A stretch of 64,000 nt of DNA from Casuarina equisetifolia. Its lineage: Eukaryota; Streptophyta; Magnoliopsida; Fagales; Casuarinaceae. The stretch's first letter is position 1. Each line of letters begins with the position of its first letter. Made by a program: the position numbers and the translations under genes. This document shows, piece by piece, positions 47,904-60,952 of the stretch. A model generated the notes under the pieces. It searched no databases and had not been told where the DNA came from. It saw only the letters and a list, made by a program, of their open reading frames with translations. Location: assembly GCA_028551475.1 (NCBI GenBank), contig CM052355.1:8184001-8248000 (forward strand), in the 5' to 3' direction.

Positions 47904-49280
47904 ATGGATGGTCTGGGTTGGGATGGCTCACAAGCTATAACAAATACACCATCGTTTTGGAGTAATCAGCAACATGTTGAAGAAGCTTTTGTTTTGTCCA
48001 GCTCAAACTCCATTATTTTACAACCAATTGAGCAGCTGCTACAGGGTCAAATATGTCACGCTAATGCAAATTCTGGAAGAGTAGGCACAATGGTTCAGCC
48101 ACCAAGTCTCGTATCGAACATGAACCTATCCGGTCGCCAACAAGCCATGACTTTGGCAGCAGACGCCGTACGTGGGGTAGCTGGAGGAGGGATAGGCACA
48201 GGAGAAGCTTTGACATCTCAATTATGCTCTTCTCCGTTGATCAGTAGGCCTTTCATCACCAATCCGTTGAGTAGTTTCATGGCTGATTTCGGCATGGACA
48301 AACAATCCAAACAATCACAAGTAGTCAATGGCTTACAAACTGGCAAGGCTTCGGAAACAACACGCTCTCTTGAATCTCTGGATTGCTTGCTCTCAGCTAC
48401 TAATACCAAATCAGACACGTCGGTGGAAGATGACGGGATTTCCATGATTTTCTCTGACTGCAGAAACTTATGGAACTTCGGTTCTGGCAGTGCAGTTTCA
48501 TCTGGAGAATCCGAGAATAACGCATCCAGTGAGAGAAACAAAGGCATGCACTGCCCGGTAAATGAGCTTGATGAGGCGGTATCTCAAGGTTCCTGTGATC
48601 TTCATGTCAACCACGGAAAATTTCAAGAATCTAACCCCGTGTCCACAAAGAGAAACACTGTTCAAAGTGAGCTCATAGCTGATCCGACTTATCGTTATTT
48701 CGATCCTCCTCAAACTGATTACGCTACAACGGAAGGTGGTTTTAGAATCATTTCTGAGAATCCGCCAAAACCGAAGAAGCCCAGATCGGAGAAGAGTCCA
48801 AGGACATCCAACATCAACTTCCAACAGTCTACTTCATCGGTATCCTCTTCCATCGAGGAACCTGATCCAGAGGCCATCGCACAGATGAAGGAGATGATTT
48901 ATCGGGCTGCGGCTTTTAGGCCAGTGAACTTAGGTTTGGAGGTGGTGGAGAAGGCCAAGAGGAAGAATGTCAGAATATCAACCGATCCACAAACTGTGGC
49001 TGCAAGGCAAAGGCGGGAGAGGATTAGCGAGAGGATTAGGGTTTTGCAGAGGCTCGTTCCCGGTGGGAGCAAGATGGACACTGCATCAATGCTTGATGAG
49101 GCTGCAAACTATCTCAAGTTTCTCAGGTCGCAAGTCAAAGCACTAGAAAATCTAGGACACAAACTTGACTCCATAAATTGTCCACCCACCGACCTTGCTT
49201 TTTCTTTCAACCCATCTTTTCCCATGCAAATCCATTTCCCAGTCCAAAGCCCTAACCACATCCACCATTCACAGAGTTGA
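47904..49280 (+). CDS. bHLH87: bHLH transcription factor, bHLH87 type (HECATE-related)
   Basis: A single coding exon gives 458 residues. The start MDGLGWDG has good context (gaccATGGat); an in-frame ATG at 47799 would add residues not expected for the family. The bHLH domain spans residues ~356-414: basic region [19 protein letters not shown], then [20 protein letters not shown] and [14 protein letters not shown]. Outside it, bHLH87-specific blocks are present: [20 protein letters not shown] with [29 protein letters not shown] with [17 protein letters not shown], and a C-terminus ending [10 protein letters not shown]. In this family the protein dimerises and binds DNA in the nucleus; HEC relatives act in gynoecium, auxin and light responses. 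The specific role here is not readable from the sequence. Confidence 0.93.
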   Translation: MDGLGWDGSQAITNTPSFWSNQQHVEEAFVLSSSNSIILQPIEQLLQGQICHANANSGRVGTMVQPPSLVSNMNLSGRQQAMTLAADAVRGVAGGGIGTGEALTSQLCSSPLISRPFITNPLSSFMADFGMDKQSKQSQVVNGLQTGKASETTRSLESLDCLLSATNTKSDTSVEDDGISMIFSDCRNLWNFGSGSAVSSGESENNASSERNKGMHCPVNELDEAVSQGSCDLHVNHGKFQESNPVSTKRNTVQSELIADPTYRYFDPPQTDYATTEGGFRIISENPPKPKKPRSEKSPRTSNINFQQSTSSVSSSIEEPDPEAIAQMKEMIYRAAAFRPVNLGLEVVEKAKRKNVRISTDPQTVAARQRRERISERIRVLQRLVPGGSKMDTASMLDEAANYLKFLRSQVKALENLGHKLDSINCPPTDLAFSFNPSFPMQIHFPVQSPNHIHHSQS

Positions 49281-51136
49281 AAGAGTTGTATCCAGGGGGC
49301 GGGGGGGTGGGGAGGCCAATAAGATTATCAAATCTCCTAAAACCGCTTTCAGAGACTTTAGCCAAAGACCCCTAATCATATTCATCATCATTTCAGCACC
49401 AATGATTAACATCCAGATCTCCTTTTCTAGCCAAAAGCGCTGAAAAATCTAGTCTGTGTCCCATGTTACTATTTTCATTATTATAACCCCCTGATATAGA
49501 GTTCAAAACTCTTTATGGCTTTTTTCTAATTATCCCTGCCATGAGACCCACGACCAGCCATAGGGATGTCCTTGGTTGCCTTTTTTCTAGTTTTGCTGCT
49601 TCCATCATCATTGTGTTTTGTTTAGAAGGGAGATGATTTTAGTGGAAGTGATAATAAGTGGGGCATAGCTTGGCTATTCACGACTCCTTTTCCTCCGCAG
49701 AAAGGCTTTAGAGCAATTATAACACTTATGATTAAGATGAAGGGAAAGAAAGTGATTGGCGCTTTGTTATATGATAGTTTAATGAGATCTGTGTCGCTAA
49801 ATCTCACTTTCTTGGGTATCTTTATGGTTTTTTAATGTATTTTGTTAGCTAATCAATGCAAGAGACATTCTCTTAAGACTTGTGAGCCCCAATAGTGGTC
49901 CTGTCTCCTTGATTCAACCCAAAGCGTGCCCTTGAAAGTCTCCCCGACCTCATTGCTTACCACGTGTTTATGCTTCTTTTTGGGCAGGCGGCCTAAAATT
50001 CTCCTCTCCATTTAAAAACTCCAAATCCCATGGATTTATGCAACTAATGATAATATAATAAAAGAAGAAGAGTGACATTGGTCTATCGTTAGATAGCTTG
50101 GCATAGTAATGTCAGACCACAAACCTCACCGCCGTGCACATGTGTGTGCCCCTTTTTTAGGCCGTGGGCTTGTCATTGGCGGAACCCTTGAATCCCTTAC
50201 TTTCCAGAGGCATGCAATTTTATGATATTGTTTTTCGTGACACAAACACCCATGTCGTGATGTTGGACTCATCAGCTTTAACATGTCGTCTTCTGTGGCA
50301 TTGCCTTGAAGGGTTAGAAAAAGTTGGTATTGATAAGATCAAATGAGGCAACTGTTATAGGTATTGCTGCTAAATTTAGACTTTCTGTTCTTCTTCTTCT
50401 ATTTCAACAAATCTCTCAAGACAACCCATTTGCGTGTCGAACACATCTAATAATTTGTAGGCTTTCACGGGTGGGAGAGGTTTGACCTTGTCACAGTTGC
50501 GACATAGCTGTTGTTTGCTGAGGACAGCTACACGTTCTCATCATCAGACCAGTTGCTCAATTATGAGATAAGTCAGCTTCTTTTCTGTACAGATTGTAGG
50601 TATGTTGTTTTGATGGTTACAGCTAGCAGCAGCCATCATCACGTCGCTTGAACTGTCTCTCTTATCAATCTTGCTTCATTTTTATCCTTTCGTGGTCGAG
50701 GCAAAGCATGGTACACCATAACACTACGTTTTATGAGGCAGCCATTGGATGAGCTCAGCCCACTCCAAGAAATACCTGAACTCTCAAGGAGGGAGGGGGA
50801 ACATATCTCGAACCCTAGATTGGTTAGTCTGGAATGGTTGAGATTTCCAATTCAATTTATCTTTTAGTTAATCAAAAGTGATCAATCTCCCTCTTATTAA
50901 TGACAGCATTTGACCTACACATGTTTATCCAAAAGGGAAAAAAAATTGAATTCTGATCCAAAGTTAAGTGATTAAAAGAAATCAATTGTTGAAGTAATAA
51001 TACAACGCACTCAAACTGTAGGGCCGAGAACTTATGATGACTATGGTCTCTCTCCTGTGGATTTAATTTTTATTTGCAGTGGCTACATGTGGATAAATGG
51101 AAGTTCATTAAACTTAGGTACTTCTTCTCCAATGTT
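49281..51136. other. Downstream of bHLH87, no gene recognised
   Basis: Contains the bHLH87 3' flank and AT-rich intergenic DNA. A 60-codon open frame at 50164-50346 has no recognised motif. Confidence 0.45.
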
Positions 51137-51558
51137 ATGATTTGGAAAAATATTCTTGCTCAGAATAGAATCCGACATGACATTGGAGGATGGAATGAAG
51201 AACTACAATAGATGATCAAAACAATAAAAGGAAGGAATTTAGCTATCAAACTTCTCAAGATATCTTTCTTAGTTTGTATTTATTATATATGGGCTGAACA
51301 AAATAGAAAACGTTTTTAGGGGAAAACAATGGATATCCCTATTTTCTTAGTGAAAATAAAGAAGATATTATGAGGGAGAGCTTCTTTGTTTAAAAATATA
51401 AAATCTTCTTAATACAATGTTATTTTGAGTGAGATTTGGAGGCTTCTAATATCGATCTTTTCATAGATATAATGACTTTTATAATACTGGGGTATGTCCC
51501 TATTTTTGTACTTTAATATGTATTAATACAATTTACCTTTCTACAAAAAAAAAAAAAA
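51137..51558 (+). mobile_element. LINE 3' end, 5'-truncated, with poly(A)
   Basis: The sequence from atgatttggaaaaatattc to the A-run at about 51545-51558 matches a second copy at 60430-60952 closely. The encoded end reads W-NILAQN-I, KTIKGRNLAIKLLKISFL and WAEQNRKR in broken frames, the type found at the C-terminal zf-RVT end of plant L1 LINEs. The 5' end is cut within that domain, as usual for aborted reverse transcription. An extra 30-odd bases lie near 51453-51490 that the second copy lacks. Confidence 0.82.
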
Positions 51559-53104
51559 AATTCTCAAGAGTTCTATATGTATGTGTTTCTTCTACTAAAT
51601 GTTTTGGCGAATAGGGAATGCTATTAAGAGAGTTACTTTAAGGTTCAACTGTGAACCATATAGACAAATTTCTATTTAAATATAAACTCACCAAAATTGC
51701 GTTTCAAAATAAAGTTAAAAAAAATTCAAAGAATCAAACACAAAAAACATTTTTGAAAAGACATAGGAACAAAAAAAAAAGTGAAATACAAAAAGTACTT
51801 TGAAGAAAACTTTCCTACAAATAGTTCAAAAAAAAAAAAAGACGCTAATTTTTCTTTTACAAATATTTACTTATGCCTACCGCTCATGTTTTCTTTTTGT
51901 GCTGTTATTTATTTATTTTAAGTTTTAAAGTCTCAAAAGAAAAGAAAATAACAACTAACCCAATTCAACCTCCCTTCTTTAGTTAAATTCACACTCAACG
52001 GAGAAAACATAAGAGGGTGTCAAACGATGTCAACAAAAATCAGGCTGGTCAAACTCCTACTGTAAATGGAAGAACCTAGTAGGGAAAGTAACGGTTGACC
52101 AAATGATATATCTATGCCTTGCACCAATGGCATTTGAAGGTGTGTGTGAGAAACGAAGAGACAAAAGCTGCATTGCAGTGTTCATTGCTTCATCGGTCAT
52201 CTTCAAGTTGTAAAACCTTTCGTATTTGTTGGATTACCAAATAAATCCATTCTTGTATCTAACTACATTTGCTTATCTGAGTACCGAGTGCTTGTATTTT
52301 GAACGTTTGTAAGATTAGGGTTTGCCTTAGTTGAAACCCTAAGAGACTAGAGTTGGGGGATTGCATTGATACCCTTAAATTTTTATATCCTCCTCAATTA
52401 GGAGGCTAATAAGCCTTTAAATTGTTGATCAAATGATTTGGCAGTCAAAACCCTATTGCTAATAGTTTGGGCTTTTGGTTGACGATAACCTATGAGTGAA
52501 CTTGGGCTTGGAAAATCTCAATTGGAGGCTGGAGAGGCCTCGGTAGAGCGTGGAAAGTGTGGGATTTTTCTTGTAAGAAAATCTGATGGACTTGAAGGAT
52601 CGGTTGATCCTTGAATGTAAGGGTTCTCTGACTAAGTGATCAGAGGCAGAGCGGATGTAGGTGGCTAGCACCGAACCACATAAATCTTGTGTTCAAAATT
52701 TCTCAACCATTAACTCTTTAATTGCGTAGTACTGAAATACATTTGATTAATCGCACTTTGTTTACTTTGACAATCAAAGATTAATTGTAAAGATAAGCTA
52801 AATAGATGTTCCTACTAAGAATTCAAAATCTACTAATTCAACCCTCCTCTTTAGGTTGCCATAAGTTCTTGAATCTCTTTTCGAATACTAACAAAAGTTT
52901 CATTAGGCTTGACAAACAACGACTATTTATTGAATGTTAAGGGAATAATTTAAAAGGGAAAAGAACGGCAACAAGGACATAAATTTAGTACATATTACAA
53001 GTGAATAGTCCATTCGAATCATCATGGATGAGTTATTGAAGAACCAAATGCGTTGAGGAGAAGTTATAGAGAGTAGTACACCACTTTTTATAAACGACAA
53101 CATT
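51559..53104. mobile_element. LTR-like copia-type sequence (probable solo LTR region)
   Basis: The stretch near 52640-52700 (gcggatgtaggtggctagcac, shown here in part, then cgaaccacataaat) resembles the 3' part of SIRE-type copia LTRs. A ttcaaccctcctctttagg run near 52838 resembles their ends. A related run, ttcaacctcccttctttag, lies near 51963. No internal coding sequence was seen. Borders and target duplication were not resolved. From about 52900 the flank repeats the DNA downstream of kinase copy B (55000-55180). Confidence 0.45.
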
Positions 53105-54700
53105 TTACCGTACTGAAGGGTTGATTGCAGTAGCCAAATTCATGTTGAACATGTCAACCGAACTCGTTGATTCGGTCGTATCGCCCTGCTTCATGCGATA
53201 TGATTCAGCTGCCAAACATTCCTTCAGTTCGACCATCACCTGACTCATGGTTGGCCTGTCAGCAGAAGCTGAAGATACACAAGCCATTGCTATTTCAACG
53301 GCTTTCCATGCAGAGTTGATGTTGAAATTCCCACGCAACCTTGTGTCAACAATAATTTTTATATCCCCTTTAGAAATCATGAAACTCACCCACTGACTTA
53401 AGTTAGTCGTTTCATGGGATTTCTCAATTGTAGGTTTGCTTGTGATTATCTCCAAAAGAATAACTCCAAAGCTATAAACATTGCTTTTCATAGTTAATTG
53501 GTTTTTAGTGAAGTAGCTGCAAGATAAAAGACATTTATTATTATTTTTTAATCTTTATGATGAACTTTGGACACAAATTTAAGCAATATAAACTTCAATC
53601 TTCTATCAAAATAAAAATGAAATTTAAAGATGATCAAAAGCAAATGAAATATTAGAAATACTCACTCGGGGTCCAGGTACCCAGGGGTGCCAGCAACCAT
53701 GGTTGAGACATAAGTGCCACCATCGGTGGGGAGAAATTTGGGAAAGCCGAAATCAGCTAGTTTGGCATGGAAATGTTCATCCAACAAGATGTTTGTGGAC
53801 TTCACTTCTCTGTGAGTTATATATGGCTTACAACCATGGTGCAAATATTCCAACCCTACAAGTTCATGACCACATCTTTCATAGAATAAGCATAAGAGAA
53901 AGAACATTAAATATGCAAATCAACTCATCCCCTCCTGACCTTGGGCTGCATCCGTCGCTATTTGAAGTCTATCTTCCCAACACAAGACGTTTGCATTCCC
54001 ACCTGCATCAATCATCTAAACCTTGATATGTTTTTCTTCTTAAATGAGAGAAACCTTGATTGTGTAGTGATGAATATTTAAGAAAATTTTAGGAGAGGGA
54101 ATTTATTTTCTAACTTTAAAATCAAATAAATTGTATCATATGAGAAAGATAAAATTTGATAGGCTGAAATATAAAATCTTTGCATCATATTTTAATTGCA
54201 TCCAAACCTGAAAGAAGTGCTTGCAAGTCTCCATTAGTCACGTACTCGTAAATGAGCCCCATCTTATTTTCTTCACAGTAATACCCAACAAGAGTAGTTA
54301 AGTTTCTATGATGAACTGTCATAAGAAGTTTAACCTGTAATTGGAAATTATCACCTTAACTTTAATAGAAAGCTCAAATGCTATATATATATATATATAT
54401 GTATGTATAACCAAGTTAAAAACTATATGATTGATGGTTACATATCTCTGAATGAAACTCTCGAAATACTTGAATTGACGATGGAGAGAGCATCTTTATT
54501 GCTACTGATGTCTTATCTATATACCTGAAGTAAACTATTCCAAATCCACCCTTACCAAGAACCATTTCAAAGTTGTTGGTCATCTTTAAAATCTTAGAGT
54601 ATGTAAATTGTCGTTGTATTGATTCCAAGGATATGTTTTGCATCTTGGCTTTAGTACCTAGGGTCACAATTGCTAACATCACCAATGAAACGAACAGCAT
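53105..54700 (-). pseudogene. LRR receptor-like kinase copy C: kinase-only fragment
   Basis: Kinase-domain exons on the minus strand: 54700-54446 (QFTYSKILKMTNNFEMVLGK, GGFGIVYF, VAIK), 54334-54208 (VHHRNLTTLVGY), a piece near 54000-53940 (WEDRLQIATDAAQG), 53866-53662 ([39 protein letters not shown]) and about 53517-53105 (kinase end to stop). No malectin or LRR exons precede it; the stop of copy B is only 490 bases upstream. The catalytic HRD is HRE (Glu codon 53806-53808), predicting little or no phosphotransfer. The first exon ends GAG|AT instead of GT. A transcript from ATG 54700 would encode at best a soluble or weakly anchored pseudokinase. I favour a dying fragment. Confidence 0.8.
54379..54400. 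repeat. (TA)n microsatellite in a kinase intron
   Basis: About ten TA units in copy C. The matching intron of copy B has a shorter run near 56470. Confidence 0.8.
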
Positions 54701-55191
54701 ACCGTTCTGGATTAATTAAAGAAAAATAATCAGTGTTGAATTGAATAAGTTAATAACGAACCGGGATGAAAATTATTACAAAGATCTGCTACATCTAGCA
54801 TAGGGTTAGTTAAGAAGTAAACCAAGCATGTTTAGTTATTCCAAAGCTTTTTCTCCCACTTTAATGGTTGATTTGGATGGCGGACCAACCAACATCTAAA
54901 AATTTAAAATAAGGTCCAAATTGTACCAAGTCAAAATGTCTAGGATAAATAACGCTTTGTCCTTAAATTATCCTTAAATTTTTCAAAGAGATAAAAGGAC
55001 AAACAACGACTTTTTATTGAATGCTACGGGAATAATTTAAAAAGGAAAACGACAGCAACAAGGACATAAATTTAGTACATATTACAAATGAATAGTCCAT
55101 TGGAATCATCATGGATGATTTATTGGAGAACCAAATGCGTTGAGGAAAAGTTATAGAGAGTAGTACACCTCTTTGTATTATTGACTATTTT

Positions 55192-58100
55192 TTACCGTGC
55201 TGAAGGGTTGACTGCAGTGGGCAAATTCATGTTGAACATGTCAACCGAACTCGTTGATTGGGTCGTATCGCCCTGCCTCATGCGATATGATTCCCCTGCC
55301 ATACAATCCTTTAGTTCGGCGACCACCTGACTCATGGTTGGCCTGTCAGTAGAAGCTGGAGATACACAAGCCATTGCTATTTCAACGGCTTTCCAGGCAG
55401 AGTTGATGTTGAAATTCCCACGCAACCTTGTGTCAACAATACTTTTTATATCCCCTTTAGAAATCATGAAACTCACCCACTGACTTATGTGAGTCGTTTC
55501 GTGGGATCTCTCAATTGCAGGTCGGCTTGTGATTATCTCTAAAAGAACAACTCCAAAGCTATAAACATCGCTTTTTGTGGTTAACTAGTTACTATTTAAA
55601 TAGCTGCAATACAAAAGGCAGATATTATTATTACTTTTTAATCTTTATGATACATCTAAGCAATATAAACGCCAATCTTCTATCAAAATGAAAATGAAAT
55701 TAAAGTACGATCATAAGCAAATGAAACATCAGAAATACTCACTCGGGGTCCAGGTACCCAGGGGTGCCAGCAACCACGGCTAAGACATGGGTGCCTCCAT
55801 CGGTGGGGAGAAATTTGGAAAGGCCGAAATCAGCTAGTTTGGCATGGAAATGTTCATCCAACAAGATGTTTGTGGACTTCACATCTCTATGAATTATATA
55901 TGGCTTACAACCATGGTGCAAATATTCCAGCCCTACAAGTTCAAGACCACATCGTTCATAGAATAGGCATAAGAGAAATGACATTATACAGAGAGAACTA
56001 TGCAAATCAACTTGTCCCCTCCTAAACTTGGGCTGCATCCATCGCTATTCGAAGTCTATCTTCCCAACTCAAGACATTTGCCTTCCCACCTGCATGCGTT
56101 ACCTAAACCTTGATTTGTTTTTCTTATTAAATGAAAGAATCCTAGATTGTGTAGTGATGAATATTTAAGAAAATTTTAGAAAACGGAATTTGTTTTTCTA
56201 ACATTAAAACCAGATAAATTGTACTATGAGAAAGATAAGATTTGATAGGCTAAAATATAAAACCTTTGTATGATATTTTAGTTGCGCTCAGACCTGAAAG
56301 ATGTGCTTGCAAGTCTCCATTGGTCATGTACTCATAAATGAGCCCCATCTTATTTTCTTCACAGCAATACCCAACAAGAGTAGTTAAGTTTCTATGATGA
56401 ACCGTCATAAGAAGTTTAACCTGTAATTATAAATCATCACCTTAATTCTAATAAAAAGGACAAACACCATATATATATGTATGAGCAAGTCCAAAAACTA
56501 TACGATTGATAACCACATATCTCTGAATGAAACTCTCGAAACCCTTGGATTGATGATGGATAGGGTATCTTTACTGCTACTGGTGTCTTATTTATGTACC
56601 CAAAGTAAACCATTCCAAATCCACCCTTACTAAGAACCATTTCAAAGTTGTTGGTCATCTTTAAAATCTCAGAGAATGTAAATTGTCGTTGTATTGATTC
56701 CAAGGATATGTTTTGGATGTTGGATTTAGTACCTAAGGTCACAACTGCTAACATCATCATAAGTATAATAAGCATTTATCTAAGAATAACTTTTTCATTG
56801 CTTATGTGAAAATGGATCTTACAATTAAGACTTTCACCTTTAATATTATCTTGTTGTTTCCTCCTCCTAAGGCCCCACAAGACAGCAGCAACAATCAATG
56901 AGAGGATAAGCAATCCACCAAGTGATGCTACCAGGGGAACAATTATATTCTTCTTCTTCTTCGTACATGAAGCATATACGCAAAAATTTAAGTTGTCATC
57001 CACGCTACAAAAGAGAGTACTGATGGCATTAAAGAAGGAATCCAAATAAAAGTCAAAAGTAATTTTTTGATGTATCATTTGAGATATTGAAATCTACGAA
57101 TGAAACATGGAGTTGAGAAAAGAATTATAAAGAGTTTATGGTCTTTGAAGAAAGTCATACCTTAATGATAATAAACCATTCTTTGATCTTGCAATTAGTT
57201 CAGCTGGAACTGAACGAGAGAGTTGGTTTCGTTCCAACTTTCTGTAAAGCAAGAAAAAAAAAAATTCCTCTTCTGTGACCATGAATTTTTTGTGGAATTA
57301 GTCCTAAAATACAAGTAACTTACAAGACCATCAGGTGTTGCAATTGAGACAGGAAGGCAGGCATTGATCCAGTTAAATTATTGTTGACAGATCCCTGAAA
57401 TCAAAAAGTCCCATACATATATTATGAAAATGAATTTGAACAGAGAATGGTTATTTTTCGTCAGTTTTATGCTCACGTAAGCTAATACTTACAAGTACTT
57501 TAACATTACTAGATTTGATATGTCGGCAGATATCTCTCCAGTCAATCCACTTGAGGACAAGTTCCTAAGCAATATATGTTTTCAAGTAACTTCAATTAGG
57601 AGTAAAAATAACTCGAAAAGTCAAATAGACTATTTGAAGGCATAAACTTACAAGGATATGATTCCAGAAGGACTAGTTTTATCATAGCTACAATTTAGAC
57701 CGTCCCACGGATACCCTTCGGGGCCACATGGATCTGCTTGCCAACTTCTCTTTATTCCATACGTGGACTTAATTTTCAAGATGGCATCAAGTACAATCAT
57801 CCATATGCATCACATCAGTAAAATATATGTGAAATAGGATAAGCTACGGGACGGATAGTGAAAAGCATGCGTGGAACTACGTACCATCTCCTGGGTCTGT
57901 ATCTGTTTCGAGAGATCTTTCACTGTGAATATCTCAACTGCATTGAGGATCGGTGGAAGTGTTGAATTTCCACTTTCGAATGCTGAAATGGTGTATCTTT
58001 CTGCTCCACTGAAGGGATAACGGCTATGCAAAGTGGTTGTACGTAAGTAGTCAGGAGCAAAAGGGCCATACCAGTAGTTCCCGTTTTGAGTAATGTTGAA

Positions 58101-59248
58101 TGATCTGGACTGATTGGCTTGGAGCTTTACGATTTCAGCAAAGTGCATGTAGATAAAATATTGGGTAGCCAAGCCATTAGACTCCCAGTAGAACTCTAAG
58201 GAACCGCTATCGTTCGTCGGTGTGGCAGCAGTCCTCATAACAACGGATGGGACTTGGTTAACATGGGAATTTTTGGCGTCAACGGTAAGTAAAGTACTCA
58301 ATTCTGTCCACCCATATTGGTTATAGGATATCCAAGAGCGATCATAAACGTCATATGGATACCTAAACAAATTCAAATAATCAGTATAGTGGCTGCCACC
58401 AGAGCGGGTCAATATGTGCAGATCTTTTTCAACTTTTAGGTTTTCCGAACTTTTATGCTGAATTATTAGAGCGATGTCACAGTACAACTCATAACTAGAT
58501 ATATTGTTTTCATCAAGGCAGAGTGGATTTCGTATAAAAATAACTCACCTGTAACTATTTTCCGATGCAACATCCGTCCGGACGAAGAGTGCTAATGATC
58601 CAAATTTTGTCAAATACATGGAATCTTTCAGAGGCCGCAACTCTATTGCTGATACGAACGGTATCCCGAGGCCGGTGTTCACCAGACAGATATCTGTATA
58701 GCTTAGAGATGCAACATGTATGAGCTCCGTCACGACACTGATCGATGCATTCACGAATTTGACCGTGTCCCACATATTTGCTCCAAGATACAGATCAAAT
58801 TGTGGTGCAGTATCTTTTCCATCATAATTCCCATACATGAAGGATGCTCGGATCAGATATGTAGTTCCTCTTGTGACATTCATGCTGTAACAGTTACGGT
58901 TTCCTTGAGGAAAGCTTCTGAGATTCCAGGCCTGTTGTTGAAGGCCTGATTTGAATTTTGATGCTATGCTTTTACTTGTGCCTGTGTTTATGAATGGCGC
59001 ATCTGAAATGTAAATTATGCTTGTGGTCGGCTCGGAATAGTTTGAATTTGCAGGTAACCCACAATCTAAGCTTATGAAGCCTGGGACAGATAAGACACAA
59101 CAATTCGTCAGCTATAAGATTTGTTTGCCAGAACCAAACTGATATTCCAGGATTTAGTTACCATACCTGATTGAACTTGGGCATGAACCAGAAGTACGTG
59201 AGTCAAAATACCGAGCAGGGCAAAGATGAGATGTGTCAGCCTCGCCAT
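55192..59248 (-). pseudogene. Malectin-like LRR receptor kinase copy B, disrupted (LRR-I subfamily)
   Basis: All parts of an IOS1/FRK1-type receptor kinase are present on the minus strand. Signal peptide MARLTHLIFALLGI (59248-59167) is followed by malectin-like exons 59080-58549 and 58362-57885 (DVYDRSW), an exon with GIKRSWQADPCGPEG (57790-57652), LRR exons 57564-57493 and 57394-57324, a TM exon near 57000-56835 (IIVPLVASLGGLLILSLIV) and kinase exons to 55192 with HRDVKSTN and DFG. Lesions: a one-base loss at the end of the second malectin exon; acceptor AC rather than AG before DAILKIK; a one-base loss in the second LRR exon, giving a stop; donor AT at the end of the exon ending FREFHSE; donor TT after DAAQ (others have GT); and an in-frame TAG just before LTTKSDVYSFG. 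Such receptors sit in the plasma membrane and act in defence or growth signalling; this copy is very unlikely to make one. Confidence 0.88.
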
Positions 59249-59455
59249 AGCCAAAGAAAGCCGTGGGCATGTTTTCGGCATAGTATGCTGTATACTGCAA
59301 GAATATGGTTCTTTTTTGTAAACAAAATAATTTTAGCGACGTAGTCAATTATCCTTGCCCTAGTTGATAGATTGATTATCTTGCCAACATGTAATTTTTT
59401 AACTCATACGGTCCTAAGTGTTATATACTTTGGAGGTCTTATATACAAGTATTCT

Positions 59456-59502
59456 CTTCTTTTTTTCTTTTTCTTTTTCTTTTTCTTTTCTTCTTTTTTT
59501 AA
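59456..59502 (+). repeat. (CTTTTT)n pyrimidine tract
   Basis: About 45 bases of near-pure pyrimidine built on ctttttt units, roughly 210 bases upstream of the copy B start. Confidence 0.8.
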
Positions 59503-59528
59503 GTTGAAGTCAGCGAGAGAGAGGGAGG

Positions 59529-59962
59529 ACACGCATAGGTTGCTGTCGCAATACGTTCGCAAGGAAAAGAAGATGTTTACACACCAATGGGAGTGTGTCA
59601 AACCGTTGCTTTCTTCAAGAACAAGTAAAATTCCAATGAAAGAAGGGCGAGGAAAGGATTGATACCCCCCATTGTGCCGATAGGTTTGTCCATTTCATCA
59701 CTGAATACCTAAACAACAACGAAATGTAGACCGAGCAAAAGCCACCAGCGTCGAATTACACGCATAGGTTACTTTCGCAATACGTTCGCAAGGAAAAGAA
59801 GATGTTTGCACACCAATGGGAATGTGTCAAACTGTTACTGTCTTCAAGAACAAGTTAAAAAGGATTGATACACCTCATTGTGCCGATAGGTTTGTCCATT
59901 TCATCACTGAATACTTAAACAACAATGAAATGCAGCGCGAGCAAAAACCACCGGAGTCGAAT
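59529..59962. repeat. Tandem duplication, ~229-base unit x2
   Basis: The unit starts acacgcataggtt, runs through cgcaatacgttcgcaagg and tgccgataggtttgtcc, and ends near gtcgaatt. Copy one is 59529-59757 and copy two 59758-59962. Copy two lacks about 20 bases and has a few substitutions, so the duplication is fairly recent. Confidence 0.85.
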
Positions 59963-60429
59963 TTTGGTTAAGTTAATAATAGTTACATAGAGTACTAAGA
60001 TGTTGGAATCTATGAACTTTTTGCCATAGTTTCAAGATGGATTACCAAAGTTTACTTTGCAAGCCTCACACCACAAAAAAGTTGTTGAAAATCCAGCATA
60101 TTCTCACATTATGAGTACACTGACATGTTGTCCTTTTGATATATTGATGTGTTTTATCTCTAGTAAGTCGTTTTAAGGAAAAAAAGAAATAATATTAGAT
60201 CTCAAGCTTCCAATAAGACACCTCTTCATTTTAGTTTAGATCCCTATGGAAATGTTTCCTTATACATGTTGAAATCCAATGTGTGTCCCATATTTCCAAT
60301 GTACTGATATGTTGTATTCTTCATTAGTAAAAACATTTTCTTCCCTTATAGGCCAGTTTAAAGGAAGAAGTGGACCTCCAATCAAATCATCCAATAGATG
60401 TATCAAAGAATTACGTCAGTTCTAATAAA

Positions 60430-60952
60430 AAAGACAACACTATCTCAAGCTTTCTACAGCAACAGAAATTGTACGATGACTTCCTTTAGTAAACATATGT
60501 TGTGATTTTTGTCAATCTCATTTAGAAAATAGAAGTCATCTCTTTTTTGAATGTGCATGGACAAGAATGATTTGGAAAAGTATTCTTGCTCAGAATGGAA
60601 TCCAACGTGACATTGGAGGATGAAATGAAGAACTACAATAGATGATCAAAGCAATAAAAGGAAGGGATTTAGCTGCCAAACTTCTCAAGATATCTTTCTT
60701 AGCTTGTATTTATTGTATATGTGTTGAACGATATAGAAGACGTTTTCAGGGGAAAACAATGGATATCCCTATTCTCTTAGCGAAAATAAAGAAGATAGTA
60801 CAAGAGAGAGCTTCTTTGTTTAGAAATATAAAATCTTCTCAATGCAATGTTATTTTGAGTGAGATTTGGAGGCTTCCACTGGGGTATGCCCCTATGTTTT
60901 TGTACTTTAATATGTATTAATACAATTTACCTTTCCACCAAAAAAAAAAGAT
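60430..60952 (+). mobile_element. LINE 3' end inserted at the end of kinase copy A
   Basis: Broken frames read the LINE C-terminal zinc-finger region (CCDFCQSHLENRSHLFFECA), then KAIKGRDLAAKLLKISFLA, IYCICVERYRRRFQGKTMDI and SEIWRLPLGYAP, followed by an A-run at about 60941-60950. It is the same element as 51137-51558 but longer at its 5' side. The A-run abuts gatatgatttgatagg, which is intron sequence in kinase copies B and C (gataagatttgatagg near 56235). Confidence 0.85.

Larger units (their letters stand above)
59249..60429. other. Upstream region of receptor-kinase copy B
   Basis: Presumed promoter of copy B when it was active. It contains a pyrimidine tract and a 229-base tandem duplication (listed separately). 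No kinase C-terminal sequence belonging to copy A was found here, which would be expected if copy A were complete. Confidence 0.6.

Noticed and set aside
58555-58773. Second-frame minus-strand ORF within the malectin exon of kinase copy B
   Set aside because: Overlaps the real malectin frame and lacks any motif.
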